A stretch of 44,622 bases of DNA from Gemella bergeri ATCC 700627 (GCF_000469465.1 NZ_KI271798.1:1-44622), one strand, 5' to 3'. Shown: positions 9,776 through 18,768, counted from the first letter of the stretch. The notes: generated from the letters alone by a model not told the origin. Numbers and translations: made by a program.

Positions 9776-10405
9776 TTACTTAGCTTCTATTTTCAAAATA
9801 CTATCAGCAATGTTTTCGGCAAATTTCAAATCATGGGTTACCACTATTTGAGTAATTCCTAATTCTCTATTTTTTAAAATCAGTTTTTCAACCTCCAAAC
9901 GCAATTCAGGATCTAAGGCACTCGTCGGTTCATCATAACCGATTATTTTAGGCTCAATCATCATTGCACGTGCCAAAGCCACACGTTGTTTTTGACCACC
10001 TGACAATGAATGTGGATACGAATTTATTTGTTTACTAAGACCCAACTTTTCTAGCAACTCTTTAGCTTTTTTCTTTGCTGTTTCTTTTGACATATTCAAC
10101 GTTTTTATAGGGGATAAAGTTAAGTTATCTATTACCGTCAAATGTGGAAATAGTTGAAAATCTTGAAAAACGAATCCTAATAAATTTCTCTTTTCTAACT
10201 CATTAAGTGGTAAATTTTCATCATTATAGATAATTTCACCTGAGTCAATAGTTTCTAATCCTGCCAACATTCTTAAAAGTGTAGTCTTTCCTCCACCGGA
10301 TGGACCAACAATAGCTAAAATTTTTCCATCTTCTACTGTTAAATTCAAATTAGAAATAATTTGTCTATCGTTATACGTTTTACATATATTTTTTAATTCT
10401 AACAT
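9776..10405 (-). CDS. Amino-acid ABC transporter ATP-binding protein
   Basis: This cytoplasmic ATPase energises the importer. The 209-residue protein shows Walker A GPSGGGKTT, a Q-loop (FVFQDFQLFPHLTV), the signature [16 protein letters not shown], Walker [15 protein letters not shown] and the switch histidine VTHD. It belongs to the GlnQ/HisP polar amino-acid group but is about 30 residues shorter at the C-terminus than the second such ATPase in the window (27007-27735). It starts 3 bases before the permease stop codon region and is clearly cotranscribed. Confidence 0.93.
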   Translation of the reverse strand: MLELKNICKTYNDRQIISNLNLTVEDGKILAIVGPSGGGKTTLLRMLAGLETIDSGEIIYNDENLPLNELEKRNLLGFVFQDFQLFPHLTVIDNLTLSPIKTLNMSKETAKKKAKELLEKLGLSKQINSYPHSLSGGQKQRVALARAMMIEPKIIGYDEPTSALDPELRLEVEKLILKNRELGITQIVVTHDLKFAENIADSILKIEAK

Positions 10406-10408
10406 AAT

Positions 10409-11053
10409 TTAACTCCTATCATAATTATATTTATTTTCCACATGTTTTGAAACCAATGTTACTATTCCGATCAAAATTAAGTAGATAGCACCGGCTACAA
10501 ACATCGGTGTTAAACTGGCATCCCTGTTAGCTGCTGTTCTGCTCGCTAATATTAAATCGCTTATTCCTAAAGCGTAAACTAAAGATGTATCTTTTACTAA
10601 ACTCATAATCTCATTAAAAACACTAGGCAAAACAATTTTTATTACCTGCGGTAAAATTATAAAACGAATCGTTTGTAAATTAGTAAATTTTAACACCTTA
10701 GCTGCCTCATATTGCCCCTTTGGTACAGAATTTATACCACCACGAAAAATTTCCGCAAAATAAGCCGCATAATTTAGTGTAAATGCAATAATAGCAGCCG
10801 GTAGCCTTTCAAAACGAATACCTACATTTGGCAAAACATAATAAATAAAAATTAATTGTAATAATAACGGCGTTCACCTCATAATCCAAATATAAATGCT
10901 AATAATAAAGTTTACTATCTTTATATTAAACTGCATTATAAAAGAAACAATAATTCCTAGTGGAATTGATAAAATAAGAACTAAGAGAAATACTTCTATT
11001 GTAATCAATGCACCATTCAACAAACTAGGAAATATTTCTATTAAATATTCCAT
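10409..11053 (-). pseudogene. Amino-acid ABC transporter permease interrupted by in-frame UGA at codon 60
   Basis: The frame runs from an ATG at 11053, behind a good AGGAGG site, to a UAA at 10409: 214 residues, the normal length for this family. Codon 60 (10874-10876) is TGA. The sequence around it reads IYIWIMR-stop-TPLLLQLIFIYY, so the stop sits at the Gly of the well conserved R-G-T-P motif; GGA to TGA is a single change. No frameshift or other stop is present. The EAA loop region and three or more membrane segments are intact downstream. No hairpin follows the UGA. It may be a nonsense mutant, a sequencing error or a readthrough gene. Confidence 0.75.
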
Positions 11054-11131
11054 AATAACCTCCTATAATAACTTTATCATACAACTGTATATAGCAAACT
11101 TCTCTCTCCAATTTTCTGAAAACTTGTTATA

Positions 11132-11160
11132 ATTGTACCAAAAATATATGTTAATTTCAA
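11132..11160 (-). promoter_or_regulatory. Promoter of the first amino-acid ABC operon
   Basis: TTGAAA and TACAAT are separated by 17 bases on the minus strand, about 80 bases upstream of the permease ATG. No T-box or other attenuator is visible in this short leader, unlike the second importer. Confidence 0.65.
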
Positions 11161-11185
11161 TAATAATGTTCAAATAATAAAAAAA

Positions 11186-11203
11186 GAACGTCTTAAGACG
11201 CTC
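11186..11203 (-). terminator. Terminator of rpsP
   Basis: GAGCGTC-TTAA-GACGTTC (one G-U pair) is followed by seven T residues on the minus strand. Confidence 0.85.
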
Positions 11204-11209
11204 CAAAAT

Positions 11210-11482
11210 TTATTTATTTAATTTTGATTCATGAAATTTTTTCATAATTCCTTCTTTTGATAACAAACTTCTTACTGTATCAGAAGGTTGTGCACCATTA
11301 CCTAACCATTTTAACGCTAATTCTTCGTCAATTTTAACTTCTGCCGGATCTTTTACAGCATTGTAAGTACCGATAGTTTCAATAGAACGACCATCACGTG
11401 GAGATCTTGAATCAGCAACAACGATACGGTAAAAAGGTGATTTCTTAGCACCTAATCTTTTTAAACGGATTTTTACTGCCAT
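11210..11482 (-). CDS. rpsP: 30S ribosomal protein S16
   Basis: This small ribosomal protein stabilises 16S rRNA folding. Its 90 residues match the family along their length, beginning [19 protein letters not shown] and including [15 protein letters not shown]. In many Firmicutes rpsP is followed by rimM and trmD; here it has its own promoter and a terminator directly after the stop, so it is monocistronic. Confidence 0.97.
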   Translation of the reverse strand: MAVKIRLKRLGAKKSPFYRIVVADSRSPRDGRSIETIGTYNAVKDPAEVKIDEELALKWLGNGAQPSDTVRSLLSKEGIMKKFHESKLNK

Positions 11483-11589
11483 GTTTGTACTCCTTATGTT
11501 TCAACTTTTTATTAATTTAATGTGTGTGTTTATGAAGTGTTTTAATGAAAAAGTTGAATCTTTTTGCTAAGGTTTCTAAGCTAGTAACT

Positions 11590-11618
11590 ATTCTAACATT
11601 ATAAAAAAAGAAAGTCAA
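11590..11618 (-). promoter_or_regulatory. Sigma-A promoter of rpsP
   Basis: TTGACT and TAGAAT are separated by 17 bases on the minus strand, giving a 5' leader of about 100 bases before rpsP. I found no named regulatory fold in that leader. Confidence 0.7.
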
Positions 11619-11673
11619 GACTTTTTCAAAAAAAGTGTAAACTTTTTTTGTTGACATAGATATTATCCTTATA

Positions 11674-11712
11674 AACTTGACATATAGCGTTTTTTAAATT
11701 TAATGTCAAGTT
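11674..11712 (-). terminator. Inverted repeat downstream of the C39-like peptidase gene
   Basis: AACTTGACAT and ATGTCAAGTT form a perfect 10-base stem with a 19-base loop, just past the peptidase stop codon. The T-run after it is poor, so it is a weak terminator or possibly an operator. Confidence 0.45.
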
Positions 11713-11731
11713 CTTATATTTTATTTTACAA

Positions 11732-12607
11732 TTATTTTGAAAATTCCCACATTGCTACTATTTCTGTTTTCAACTCGTCATAACTCCATATTTTTAATGT
11801 TCTTGTGTAACTATTCGGATCATTAATTATATAATTATCATCTTTATCTTTTGCTACAACTAGAATAATATGACCGACAGTTGTAAATTTCCCCGGTTTT
11901 ACCGACATAATTATTGGATTCCCCCGTTTTAATACTTTATCTATATCCTCTTTACTTAAAGATACTTGATTAGATTTTAGCCCATATTCTTTTGCAATAA
12001 AATCAAAAAAATTCCAGCTGGTTCCATGTGATGTAAAATAACCATTTTTATTTTCTATTTCTGCAATCTTTCTTGGAGTAATAGTTTTATCATTTAATAA
12101 TCCGCCAATCGCCATTGCAACACTCGTCGGTCCACATCCCCCGATCGCAACATCTATATCTCCCAGCTCATCATACGCCCATCTCCTATCCCACTGAATA
12201 TAATAAGGGTATTTTCTTTTTAATTCTGCTGTTTCCCCATATTCAAATGGTATACGTTCTCCGGTTAAATACCCTAGTATATACTGTGTAGTATCTTTAT
12301 TGTTTGCCAGCAACTTCTGTTGTGCCTCCGGCAGTTCATGTTTTCTGGTATAAATTAGTTGACCTACTAAATTGTTATTACTATTTCCCAATAAATTTCG
12401 GTTAATTTCATCTTCAGTTACTATAAAAGGATTAGGTTGTGCAACTCCACGTATTCCATCTCTTATTTTAATAGTTTTTTTATTCACTAAAGTCGTTTTT
12501 TTGCTGCTACCAAAAAATAATTCCGATAGTGAGTTTTTTGAAAAATATAAAAATAACATCCCACAAACTAAAATTATTCCAATTAGCACTTTTATAAATT
12601 TTTTCAT
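11732..12607 (-). CDS. Membrane-anchored C39-like cysteine peptidase
   Basis: The 291-residue protein has an N-terminal hydrophobic anchor (about 5-22) and a C-terminal papain-like C39 domain. Candidate catalytic residues are Cys158 in GGCGPTSVAMA, His246 in GHIILVV and Asp263 in NDPNS. The WDRRWAYDELGD stretch before the Cys is typical of the stand-alone Peptidase_C39_2 group, which differs from bacteriocin-transporter C39 domains. The first anchor cysteine is not in a good lipobox, so a signal anchor with an extracellular domain is more likely than a lipoprotein. The natural substrate is unknown. Confidence 0.75.
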   Translation of the reverse strand: MKKFIKVLIGIILVCGMLFLYFSKNSLSELFFGSSKKTTLVNKKTIKIRDGIRGVAQPNPFIVTEDEINRNLLGNSNNNLVGQLIYTRKHELPEAQQKLLANNKDTTQYILGYLTGERIPFEYGETAELKRKYPYYIQWDRRWAYDELGDIDVAIGGCGPTSVAMAIGGLLNDKTITPRKIAEIENKNGYFTSHGTSWNFFDFIAKEYGLKSNQVSLSKEDIDKVLKRGNPIIMSVKPGKFTTVGHIILVVAKDKDDNYIINDPNSYTRTLKIWSYDELKTEIVAMWEFSK

Positions 12608-12624
12608 TTAGTACCCTTTCTCAA

Positions 12625-13464
12625 TTAATTTGTTTTTAAAATCAAAACTATTCCTATCAAAATCACTATACAATAACCTATTAAACTGTAAGAATCAGGA
12701 AATTCCCCTAAAAAAATAATACCCAATATACCTGCGAATAAAACTTGTGAATAATCAAAAACTGCAATGTTTTTTGCCGGTGCAAATCTATATGCAAATG
12801 TAACTCCAAATTGTCCGATAGAAGCACTAATACCCGCAAAAAGTAACATACTAATTTGATATATTGACATTTCATGATAATCAAAAATTAAATAAGGCAG
12901 TAGCATTAAGGTAGATGTAACTGAAAAAAACAAAATAATAAATTCTCCTGAAATCTTTTTCAAACCTAAATATCTAACACATGTATATGCTACTCCTGTT
13001 CCTAATGCCGACATCAATGCTGCAGCAGCTCCTTTACTTATTAAACCGTTTATATTAGGTTTAATAACAAATAATATTCCTATAAATGCAATAACAATGG
13101 CACCCACTTGAAATTTTGTCATTCTCTCTTTAAAAACAAAATATGATAATATTAAAATAATGAATGGTGAAAGTTTTTGTATAATTGATGCATCTGCCAA
13201 ATTTATGTGACTAATAGCATAAAAATTAAAAATTAAGCCGATAGTCCCAAAAATAGCCCTTACGATTAAGGTGGACCATTCAATTTTATTGGCAGGTAAT
13301 CTTAATTTTCTCCTATGTTTCATTAATGGAAATATTGTTATAAATGCAGCTATTAAGTTTCTAAAAAAAGCTTTTTGCATTGATGGCAGATTCCCTGATA
13401 ATTTAACAAACAATGCCATCAACGCAAATCCAAAGCCTGCCATAACTATACAAAATATCCCCAT
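12625..13464 (-). CDS. EamA/DMT-family transporter
   Basis: This polytopic membrane protein has about ten hydrophobic helices and two EamA repeats (roughly 1-135 and 145-278). It is a member of the drug/metabolite transporter superfamily; the substrate is unknown. I chose the internal ATG at 13464 (MGIFCIVMAGFGFALMALFVKL, of which the first residues start the first helix). The longer frame from 13536 would overlap the glycerate kinase gene and add a non-hydrophobic stretch not typical of the family. The AGAAG upstream is a weak ribosome binding site. Confidence 0.85.
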   Translation of the reverse strand: MGIFCIVMAGFGFALMALFVKLSGNLPSMQKAFFRNLIAAFITIFPLMKHRRKLRLPANKIEWSTLIVRAIFGTIGLIFNFYAISHINLADASIIQKLSPFIILILSYFVFKERMTKFQVGAIVIAFIGILFVIKPNINGLISKGAAAALMSALGTGVAYTCVRYLGLKKISGEFIILFFSVTSTLMLLPYLIFDYHEMSIYQISMLLFAGISASIGQFGVTFAYRFAPAKNIAVFDYSQVLFAGILGIIFLGEFPDSYSLIGYCIVILIGIVLILKTN

Positions 13465-13477
13465 TAAAATATTACTT

Positions 13478-14629
13478 CTACATTTCACTATTAAACAACT
13501 CCAATATACAAAAAATTTGTTCAATTGTCTTTTCAATATTTTTAGTTGCTATTTTTTTATCTAACGCTTCTCGTATTGAAATAACCCCTCGTTGAATAGT
13601 AAAACTTGCATCAATCAATTTTTTATTATTTTCTGAAAGTTGTTCCAACTCATCATCTTCAATACTGCCCGCTAAAAATATCACCTTTTTATTATTTTTT
13701 TTCGCAATTTTTGCTAATTCTATCGGTGCTTTTCCCATAAAACTTTGTTTATCTAAACAGCCTTCGCCCGTTATTAAAATGTCAATATCCTTGATTTTAT
13801 TTTCTATATCCAAATAACTAATCATATATTCAGAACCTTTAAACATTTTTGAATTGGTAAAATTCAAAAAAGCATATGCCAATCCTCCGGCAGCTCCACT
13901 TCCTTTAATTATTGAAAAGTCTTTTTTATATTTATCGTAAACTATTTCAGAAAAATTCTTAACATAATCATCAACAATAGAAAAATCTTTTTTATCCAAA
14001 CCTTTTTGCCCACCAAAAATATATGTTGCTCCATTTTTTCCATACAAAGGATTTTCTACATCACATATTAAATTAAACTTAGCATATTTTAAATACTTAC
14101 TTACCATAGTATCATCTATTTTTACGATATTTTTTAATTCTGAAATTCCTCTTACGCAAAGATTATTATTTTCATCATAAAATTTAATACCAAGTGCGGC
14201 TAACATTCCTATACCGCAATCATTTGTTGCACTGCCACCAAGACCTATAGTAAAGGTTTTTATTCCTTCGTATAACAACGTATTTATCAAAATTCCTAAA
14301 CCGTAGGTAGTTGTTTTATACGGATTGCATTCTTCTTTACTTAAATTTCTAATGCCGATTATCTCTGCAACTTCTATAACAGCTTCTTTAGTATCATGAT
14401 TTACTAAGTATTTAACTTCAGTTTTTTCTCCGATTGCATTAACTGTAGTAAAAGTTTTTTTATCAAAATTTTCAAAAATATCTAAAAATCCGTCACCACC
14501 GTCAGCAACAACTTCTTTTACTATATCTATTTTTTTATTAGCATTCTTAATTGTTTTTTCTATTACTAAAGAAAGTTCTTTTGATGTTAAGCAACCTTTG
14601 AATTCATTCATCGCTATCATAACTTTCAT
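13478..14629 (-). CDS. Glycerate kinase
   Basis: This is a GlxK/GarK-type glycerate kinase that phosphorylates D-glycerate and feeds it into lower glycolysis. From the ATG at 14629 it encodes 383 residues, the usual size. It starts MKVMIAMNEFKGCLTSKE behind a GGGG ribosome binding site; the frame extends 14 codons further but that extension is not family-like. Motifs include VADGGDGFLD, the glycine-rich IGLGGSATNDCGIGMLAALG and GSGAAGGLAYAF. It probably shares a transcript with the EamA gene 13 bases downstream. Confidence 0.93.
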   Translation of the reverse strand: MKVMIAMNEFKGCLTSKELSLVIEKTIKNANKKIDIVKEVVADGGDGFLDIFENFDKKTFTTVNAIGEKTEVKYLVNHDTKEAVIEVAEIIGIRNLSKEECNPYKTTTYGLGILINTLLYEGIKTFTIGLGGSATNDCGIGMLAALGIKFYDENNNLCVRGISELKNIVKIDDTMVSKYLKYAKFNLICDVENPLYGKNGATYIFGGQKGLDKKDFSIVDDYVKNFSEIVYDKYKKDFSIIKGSGAAGGLAYAFLNFTNSKMFKGSEYMISYLDIENKIKDIDILITGEGCLDKQSFMGKAPIELAKIAKKNNKKVIFLAGSIEDDELEQLSENNKKLIDASFTIQRGVISIREALDKKIATKNIEKTIEQIFCILELFNSEM

Positions 14630-14845
14630 TTTTATCTGCCCCTTAATATATACTTTCTTATATTCTAACATTAATTTTTCTCTTTTTAAAGTAGATACAT
14701 TTTAAAATACATTATCTTAAACAATTAAAAACGTTAAAATTTTTAATATTACTTCGTATATAGCTTTACCATACGTTTATTACAAATTTAAAATTAATCA
14801 ATTACTTTCTCAAGGTATTCCACTTTGTTTTATAACTTATCATAT

Positions 14846-14884
14846 AAAAAATACGGAAGTTCACCCTAAACTTCCGTATTTTTT
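14846..14884. terminator. Bidirectional terminator
   Basis: AAAAAATACGGAAGTT pairs with AACTTCCGTATTTTTT, with a 7-base loop and T-runs on both strands. It lies after the methyltransferase gene (minus strand) and upstream of the glycerate kinase gene. Confidence 0.9.
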
Positions 14885-14890
14885 GTTCTA

Positions 14891-15649
14891 TTACTTTCTA
14901 CCAATAAGCAATCCACTTTGAATATAATCTTTCATTTCCTTACCATATCTCCATTTTTCAGCATATTCATCAGTAACATCAGAGTTTATGATTTGAAATT
15001 TTTTAAAGCCGGCTTTTTGTATTATTTTTATCATCTCTTCTTCCAGAAGAGCACCCGCAACTCAAGTACAGTGCATTTTTTGTGAATTTTTCCATTCTAT
15101 TGGTAAATCTTTTTTTAATAATATATCCGAAATAACAAACATTCCTTCATCATTTAAGATACGATATATTTCATTATAAACTTTTTGCTTATCAGGTTCT
15201 AAATTTATTACACAGTTGCTTATTACCCTATCTACCATCTTATCTTTCAACGGAATATTGATCAATTCACCTTTTATAAATTCTATATTTTTTAATCCTT
15301 TTTTATCACGAACACTTTTTGCTTTTTCCAACATAGAATCCAATCTGTCTAAACCATATAATGTTCCTGCTTTAGGATATTTCATTCTGGAAATAAAAAT
15401 ATCCATTCCGGCTCCGCAACCTAAATCTATTAAACTTTGACCTTCTTTCAACTTCAAATATTGAATAGGATTCCCACAAGAAAGTCCCATATTTATTTCA
15501 TCAGGAAACTCGTTTATTATTTTTTCATCATACCCCAGAGATTTACTCAAATCTTTTGGATTAATTTTTGTCTTTTTTTTATTCTTTGAGATATTATCAT
15601 AGAATGAATCTACTGATAATCTTATTTTTAAATTCTTTTGTTCTGACAT
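14891..15649 (-). pseudogene. ArsM-like SAM methyltransferase with in-frame UGA at a conserved Cys codon (candidate selenoprotein or nonsense mutant)
   Basis: Read through the UGA, the frame gives 252 residues, a complete methyltransferase of the arsenite-methyltransferase-like type. The SAM motif LIDLGCGAGMDIFIS is near residue 73, SNCVINL near 146, and a C-terminal segment follows. Codon 196 (15062-15064) is TGA in the context MHCT-stop-VAGALLEEE. Relatives typically have Cys there (GCVAGAL), the third arsenic-binding cysteine in ArsM. Seventeen bases after the UGA a GGA loop is closed by a perfect 7-base stem, as expected of a bacterial SECIS. It starts 25 bases after the ispA stop, so it is probably the last gene of that operon. 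Confidence 0.7.
15035..15051 (-). promoter_or_regulatory. SECIS-like hairpin downstream of the UGA
   Basis: CTCTTCT-GGA-AGAAGAG on the minus strand forms a perfect 7-base stem. The loop begins with G and starts 17 bases after the UGA, the same distance as in E. coli fdhF. The arms encode Leu-Leu and Glu-Glu-Glu, so chance pairing is possible. Confidence 0.35.
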
Positions 15650-15674
15650 ATTATCCCTTCCTATATTTTGAATG

Positions 15675-16535
15675 TTATTTTTCCCGTCTTAAAAGATAAT
15701 CTGCAAGTTGCTCCAAATTATTATTTTCTAATTTTTTGGCAATATTTTTTGCATTTTGGGTATGTTTTAATAAGAACTGCTCACACTCTGCTATTCCATA
15801 AAAACTCAGATAAGTAATCATATTTTCATCACTTGGAAGTTTACCAATTTTTTTAAAATCTCCGTAATAATCTAATATATCATCTTTAATTTGGTATGCA
15901 ATTCCTAATTCTTTGCCAAAATCTTTTATTAATTCATAATCACTTTTTTTCTCAGCTATTAATGCTGCAAAATCTAGCGGTAATTCTATTAATTTCCCTG
16001 TTTTTAAACTATGCATATTACGAAGATAATTTGCATCAACATTAAAATTTTTTTGTTTAACATCGTAAATTTGGCCGGCAATCATACCCATAGCTCCTGA
16101 ATAATTTGCCAATTGTTTTATCAACCTTATTTTTAATTTACTATCTACTTCACATTCTGAAAGCACTTCAAAAGCTAATGTTAACATGGCATCTCCAGTT
16201 AAAACCGCAACATCTACCCCATGAACTTTATGATTTGTAAGTTTTCCCCAACGATAATCGTCATTATCCATCTCCGGTAAATCATCATGAACCAACGAAT
16301 AAGTATGTACTAATTCTATAGCAAGTGCTACGTCAAAGTATTTATTATAATTCACTTTATAATAATCTAATAAATATAAAAATGACAATGGACGAATTTT
16401 TTTACCGTCATTTATTAAAGAATAAATAATAGATTCCTTTAAAGGAAGTGGAATATCTAAAGCCTTTATATATTCTCTGGAAAAATCATTTAATTTAGGT
16501 CTATGTACTTGGGTAAATAATTCAAAGTTATTCAT
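15675..16535 (-). CDS. ispA: Farnesyl diphosphate synthase (short-chain polyprenyl synthase)
   Basis: This enzyme condenses isopentenyl and allylic diphosphates for isoprenoid synthesis (undecaprenyl and quinone precursors). The 286-residue protein has the first aspartate-rich motif DDLPEMD at 84-90, the GKKIRPL substrate-binding stretch near 44, and a second motif KDDILDYYGD near 215. It overlaps xseB by 8 bases, as in the conserved xseA-xseB-ispA cluster of Firmicutes. Farnesyl versus geranylgeranyl product is inferred from this context. Confidence 0.94.
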   Translation of the reverse strand: MNNFELFTQVHRPKLNDFSREYIKALDIPLPLKESIIYSLINDGKKIRPLSFLYLLDYYKVNYNKYFDVALAIELVHTYSLVHDDLPEMDNDDYRWGKLTNHKVHGVDVAVLTGDAMLTLAFEVLSECEVDSKLKIRLIKQLANYSGAMGMIAGQIYDVKQKNFNVDANYLRNMHSLKTGKLIELPLDFAALIAEKKSDYELIKDFGKELGIAYQIKDDILDYYGDFKKIGKLPSDENMITYLSFYGIAECEQFLLKHTQNAKNIAKKLENNNLEQLADYLLRREK

Positions 16536-16728
16536 TATCTTTAAAATCCTTAACTATTTTTTCAACTTCTTTTTCAGCATTTTCTATAATTTGATTACAA
16601 TTTTTTATAATTTCAATACCTGCTTTATATTGTTCCAGTGAATCTTCCAATGACAAATTTCCACTTTCTAAATTAACTACTATTTTTTCTAATTGAGCTA
16701 AATTAGATTCAAAATTTTCTTTTTTCAT
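16528..16728 (-). CDS. xseB: Exodeoxyribonuclease VII small subunit
   Basis: The small subunit of ExoVII has 66 residues. The helical core FESNLAQLEKIVVNLESGNL followed by SLEDSLEQYKAGIEII is the family signature. It assembles in several copies on XseA to form the single-strand exonuclease. It starts directly at the xseA stop (TAAATG) and overlaps ispA. Confidence 0.95.
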   Translation of the reverse strand: MKKENFESNLAQLEKIVVNLESGNLSLEDSLEQYKAGIEIIKNCNQIIENAEKEVEKIVKDFKDNE

Positions 16729-17988
16729 TTACTTAACTCCTTCTTTTAATACTTCTTTTACTTCACAGGTAAAAACTCCATCCAACAACTGCACCGTTGG
16801 ATTATCTTTCGGCTTTATTTCTTTAACAGAAGTTACTTTTTTATCTTCTAAAAATGTGATTGAATAACCTTTTTTCATAATATTAATAGGTGAATTTGCT
16901 TCTAAGTGTTCAATAGTTTTTGCAAAATTTTCTTTATATTTTTCCAAAATATCTATATCTAAAAATTCTTCTTTTTTATAAAAAAAATCTATTTTTTTTT
17001 CTTTTATACCAGCACTAAGAATACGCTGTAAATTTTTTTCTGTCGTTTCTAAATTTCTTTTATACTCTAAGTATATATTAAGATAATTTTTTATATATGG
17101 ATTCTCTTTATTTTTTATTATACACGCCTTACTACTTTCCAAGATAAATTTTATTCTGTTGTTTAATTTATCTAAATTAAACTTAAGTTTATTTTTTATA
17201 TCTTCAATATTTGGAGTAACTATCTCCGCCGCTGCTGTCGGAGTCGAAGCTCTCATATCAGAAACAAAATCTGCTAATGTAGTATCGGTTTCATGACCTA
17301 CTCCGGTTACTATCGGTGTATTACAATTAAAAATAGCTCTAACTACTTCTTCAGTATTAAAACTCCACAAATCTTCTATTGAACCTCCACCACGTGCTAA
17401 AATAATTACATCATTATCTCCATTATCTGCCAATTTCATATTTTTAACTATATCTTGAACGGAATTTTCACCTTGAACAAGCGTTGAATATAAATTAATA
17501 TTAGCTAATGGAAAACGTCGCATTATCGTTCTTTTTATATCTTGAATAGCTGCACCCGTTTCTGCCGTAACAACTCCTATATTTTCACTTAGTTTCGGTA
17601 TCTGTTTTTTATATAACGAAGAGAAAAGACCCTCTTTATCTAATTTTTCTTTTAATTCTAAAAATTTTTGATAAAGCTCTCCTATACGGTCTTTTTTCAT
17701 ATCAATAACTAATAAATTATGTTCTCCCCTTGGAAAATAATAATTTATTTTTGATTTAATAAGAACCGTATCGCCATCTTTAAACTCAAAATTTTTTGTA
17801 CCAAACCAGACAGCTTCTATTCTGGTGTTTTCATCTTTTATCGAAAAATATATATTATTATTGTTATGTATTTTAAAATTAGAGATTTCTCCTTTTATAT
17901 AGATTTTTCCCAAGTATGGATCTAGGAGAAATTTTCTTTCTATGTATTTATTTAAGGCTGTGACTGTTAAATACGTTCTCTCTTTCAT
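16729..17988 (-). CDS. xseA: Exodeoxyribonuclease VII large subunit
   Basis: This is the catalytic subunit of ExoVII, which degrades single-stranded DNA to oligonucleotides. The 419-residue protein has an N-terminal OB fold (about 15-105) and a catalytic core with GVVTAETGAAIQDI, ARGGGSIEDLWSFN, the GVGHETDTTLADFVSD motif and RASTPTAAAE. A long helical region (about 265-370) and a C-terminal segment follow. It is cotranscribed with nusB upstream and xseB downstream. Confidence 0.96.
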   Translation of the reverse strand: MKERTYLTVTALNKYIERKFLLDPYLGKIYIKGEISNFKIHNNNNIYFSIKDENTRIEAVWFGTKNFEFKDGDTVLIKSKINYYFPRGEHNLLVIDMKKDRIGELYQKFLELKEKLDKEGLFSSLYKKQIPKLSENIGVVTAETGAAIQDIKRTIMRRFPLANINLYSTLVQGENSVQDIVKNMKLADNGDNDVIILARGGGSIEDLWSFNTEEVVRAIFNCNTPIVTGVGHETDTTLADFVSDMRASTPTAAAEIVTPNIEDIKNKLKFNLDKLNNRIKFILESSKACIIKNKENPYIKNYLNIYLEYKRNLETTEKNLQRILSAGIKEKKIDFFYKKEEFLDIDILEKYKENFAKTIEHLEANSPINIMKKGYSITFLEDKKVTSVKEIKPKDNPTVQLLDGVFTCEVKEVLKEGVK

Positions 17989-17999
17989 TTGAATACCCC

Positions 18000-18395
18000 T
18001 TATTTCGTACTATTTTCCACTACACCTTTTAAAACACCATTTATAAATTTATAACTTTCATCTTTTTCACTATATTTTTTGGATAACTCAACCGCTTCAT
18101 TTATAGAAACTTTGTATGGAATTTCACTATATAGAATTTCGTAAGTAGCTATACGAAGTATTTGTCTATCCATTTTTGATAATCGTTCTAATTTCCAATC
18201 TTTTAAATTTGAACTTATAACGCCATCTATTTCATCTATGTTCATCAATATTTGTGCTAAAGTTTCATTTACATATTTACTTCCTGAAATTTCTTCATTT
18301 TCCAATTCTAATAACTCTTTAAAATTTAAATCTGTTTTTTCTACCTGAAATAAGATTTTAAAAACAGCTTCTCTTAATTCATGTCTACTCTTCAT
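18000..18395 (-). CDS. nusB: Transcription antitermination factor NusB
   Basis: This all-helical RNA-binding protein acts with NusE/S10 at boxA in rRNA antitermination. The 131 residues are typical: RHELREAVFKILFQVE at the start and the C-terminal SINEAVELSKKYSEKDESYKFINGVL, in two family-conserved stretches. It lies between asp23 and xseA in the order common to Bacillus and Staphylococcus. Confidence 0.96.
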   Translation of the reverse strand: MKSRHELREAVFKILFQVEKTDLNFKELLELENEEISGSKYVNETLAQILMNIDEIDGVISSNLKDWKLERLSKMDRQILRIATYEILYSEIPYKVSINEAVELSKKYSEKDESYKFINGVLKGVVENSTK

Positions 18396-18406
18396 TTTTT
18401 CTCCTA

Positions 18407-18712
18407 CTAAAAATCTATTCCTAAAATATTTACATTGACACTTTTTGTATTGATTTCAGTCATATTGAAAATTGAGTTTTTTACATTTTCTTGAATTTTT
18501 CTGGCAACTTTCGTTACTGAAAAACCAGATTTTAAATTACAATAGACATCTATAATTAATTCTTCACCGGAAAATTCCAAATCTACACCTTTTGAATATA
18601 TTTTTTTACCTAATAATTTTGACACTCCTTCTACTTCGGTAGTTGCTATATTAGCAATTACCGTTAAAGCATGTGGATTAATTTCTACAGTTCCCAATTT
18701 TTTATTTTCCAT
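18407..18712 (-). CDS. Asp23/Gls24-family protein (YqhY-like)
   Basis: This 101-residue cytoplasmic protein of the Asp23 family has the pattern INPHALTVIANIATTEVEGV followed by a DVYCNLKSGFSVTKVARKIQ core. Asp23 proteins are linked to envelope stress, and YqhY of Bacillus to acetyl-CoA carboxylase control. Its place just upstream of nusB matches yqhY. A second member lies at 37663-38022. Its ribosome binding site GGAGG is strong. Confidence 0.9.
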   Translation of the reverse strand: MENKKLGTVEINPHALTVIANIATTEVEGVSKLLGKKIYSKGVDLEFSGEELIIDVYCNLKSGFSVTKVARKIQENVKNSIFNMTEINTKSVNVNILGIDF

Positions 18713-18768
18713 GGAATTATCCTCCTAATCATATAATAGTTTGTTTACTTAAAGACAAAATAATTCTT

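Noticed and set aside
10409-10834. A separate 141-residue permease starting at an internal ATG
   Set aside because: It would lack the first two helices and has no ribosome binding site; the upstream codons to 11053 complete a normal permease with a good AGGAGG site.
10896-11132. Plus-strand 78-codon ORF over the permease start
   Set aside because: It is antisense to the recognisable permease N-terminus and its promoter region, with low-complexity composition.
15062-15649. A complete 195-residue methyltransferase ending at the UGA
   Set aside because: The frame continues for 56 conserved-looking codons after the UGA, to a UAA followed within a few bases by a strong terminator, so the gene extends beyond the UGA.
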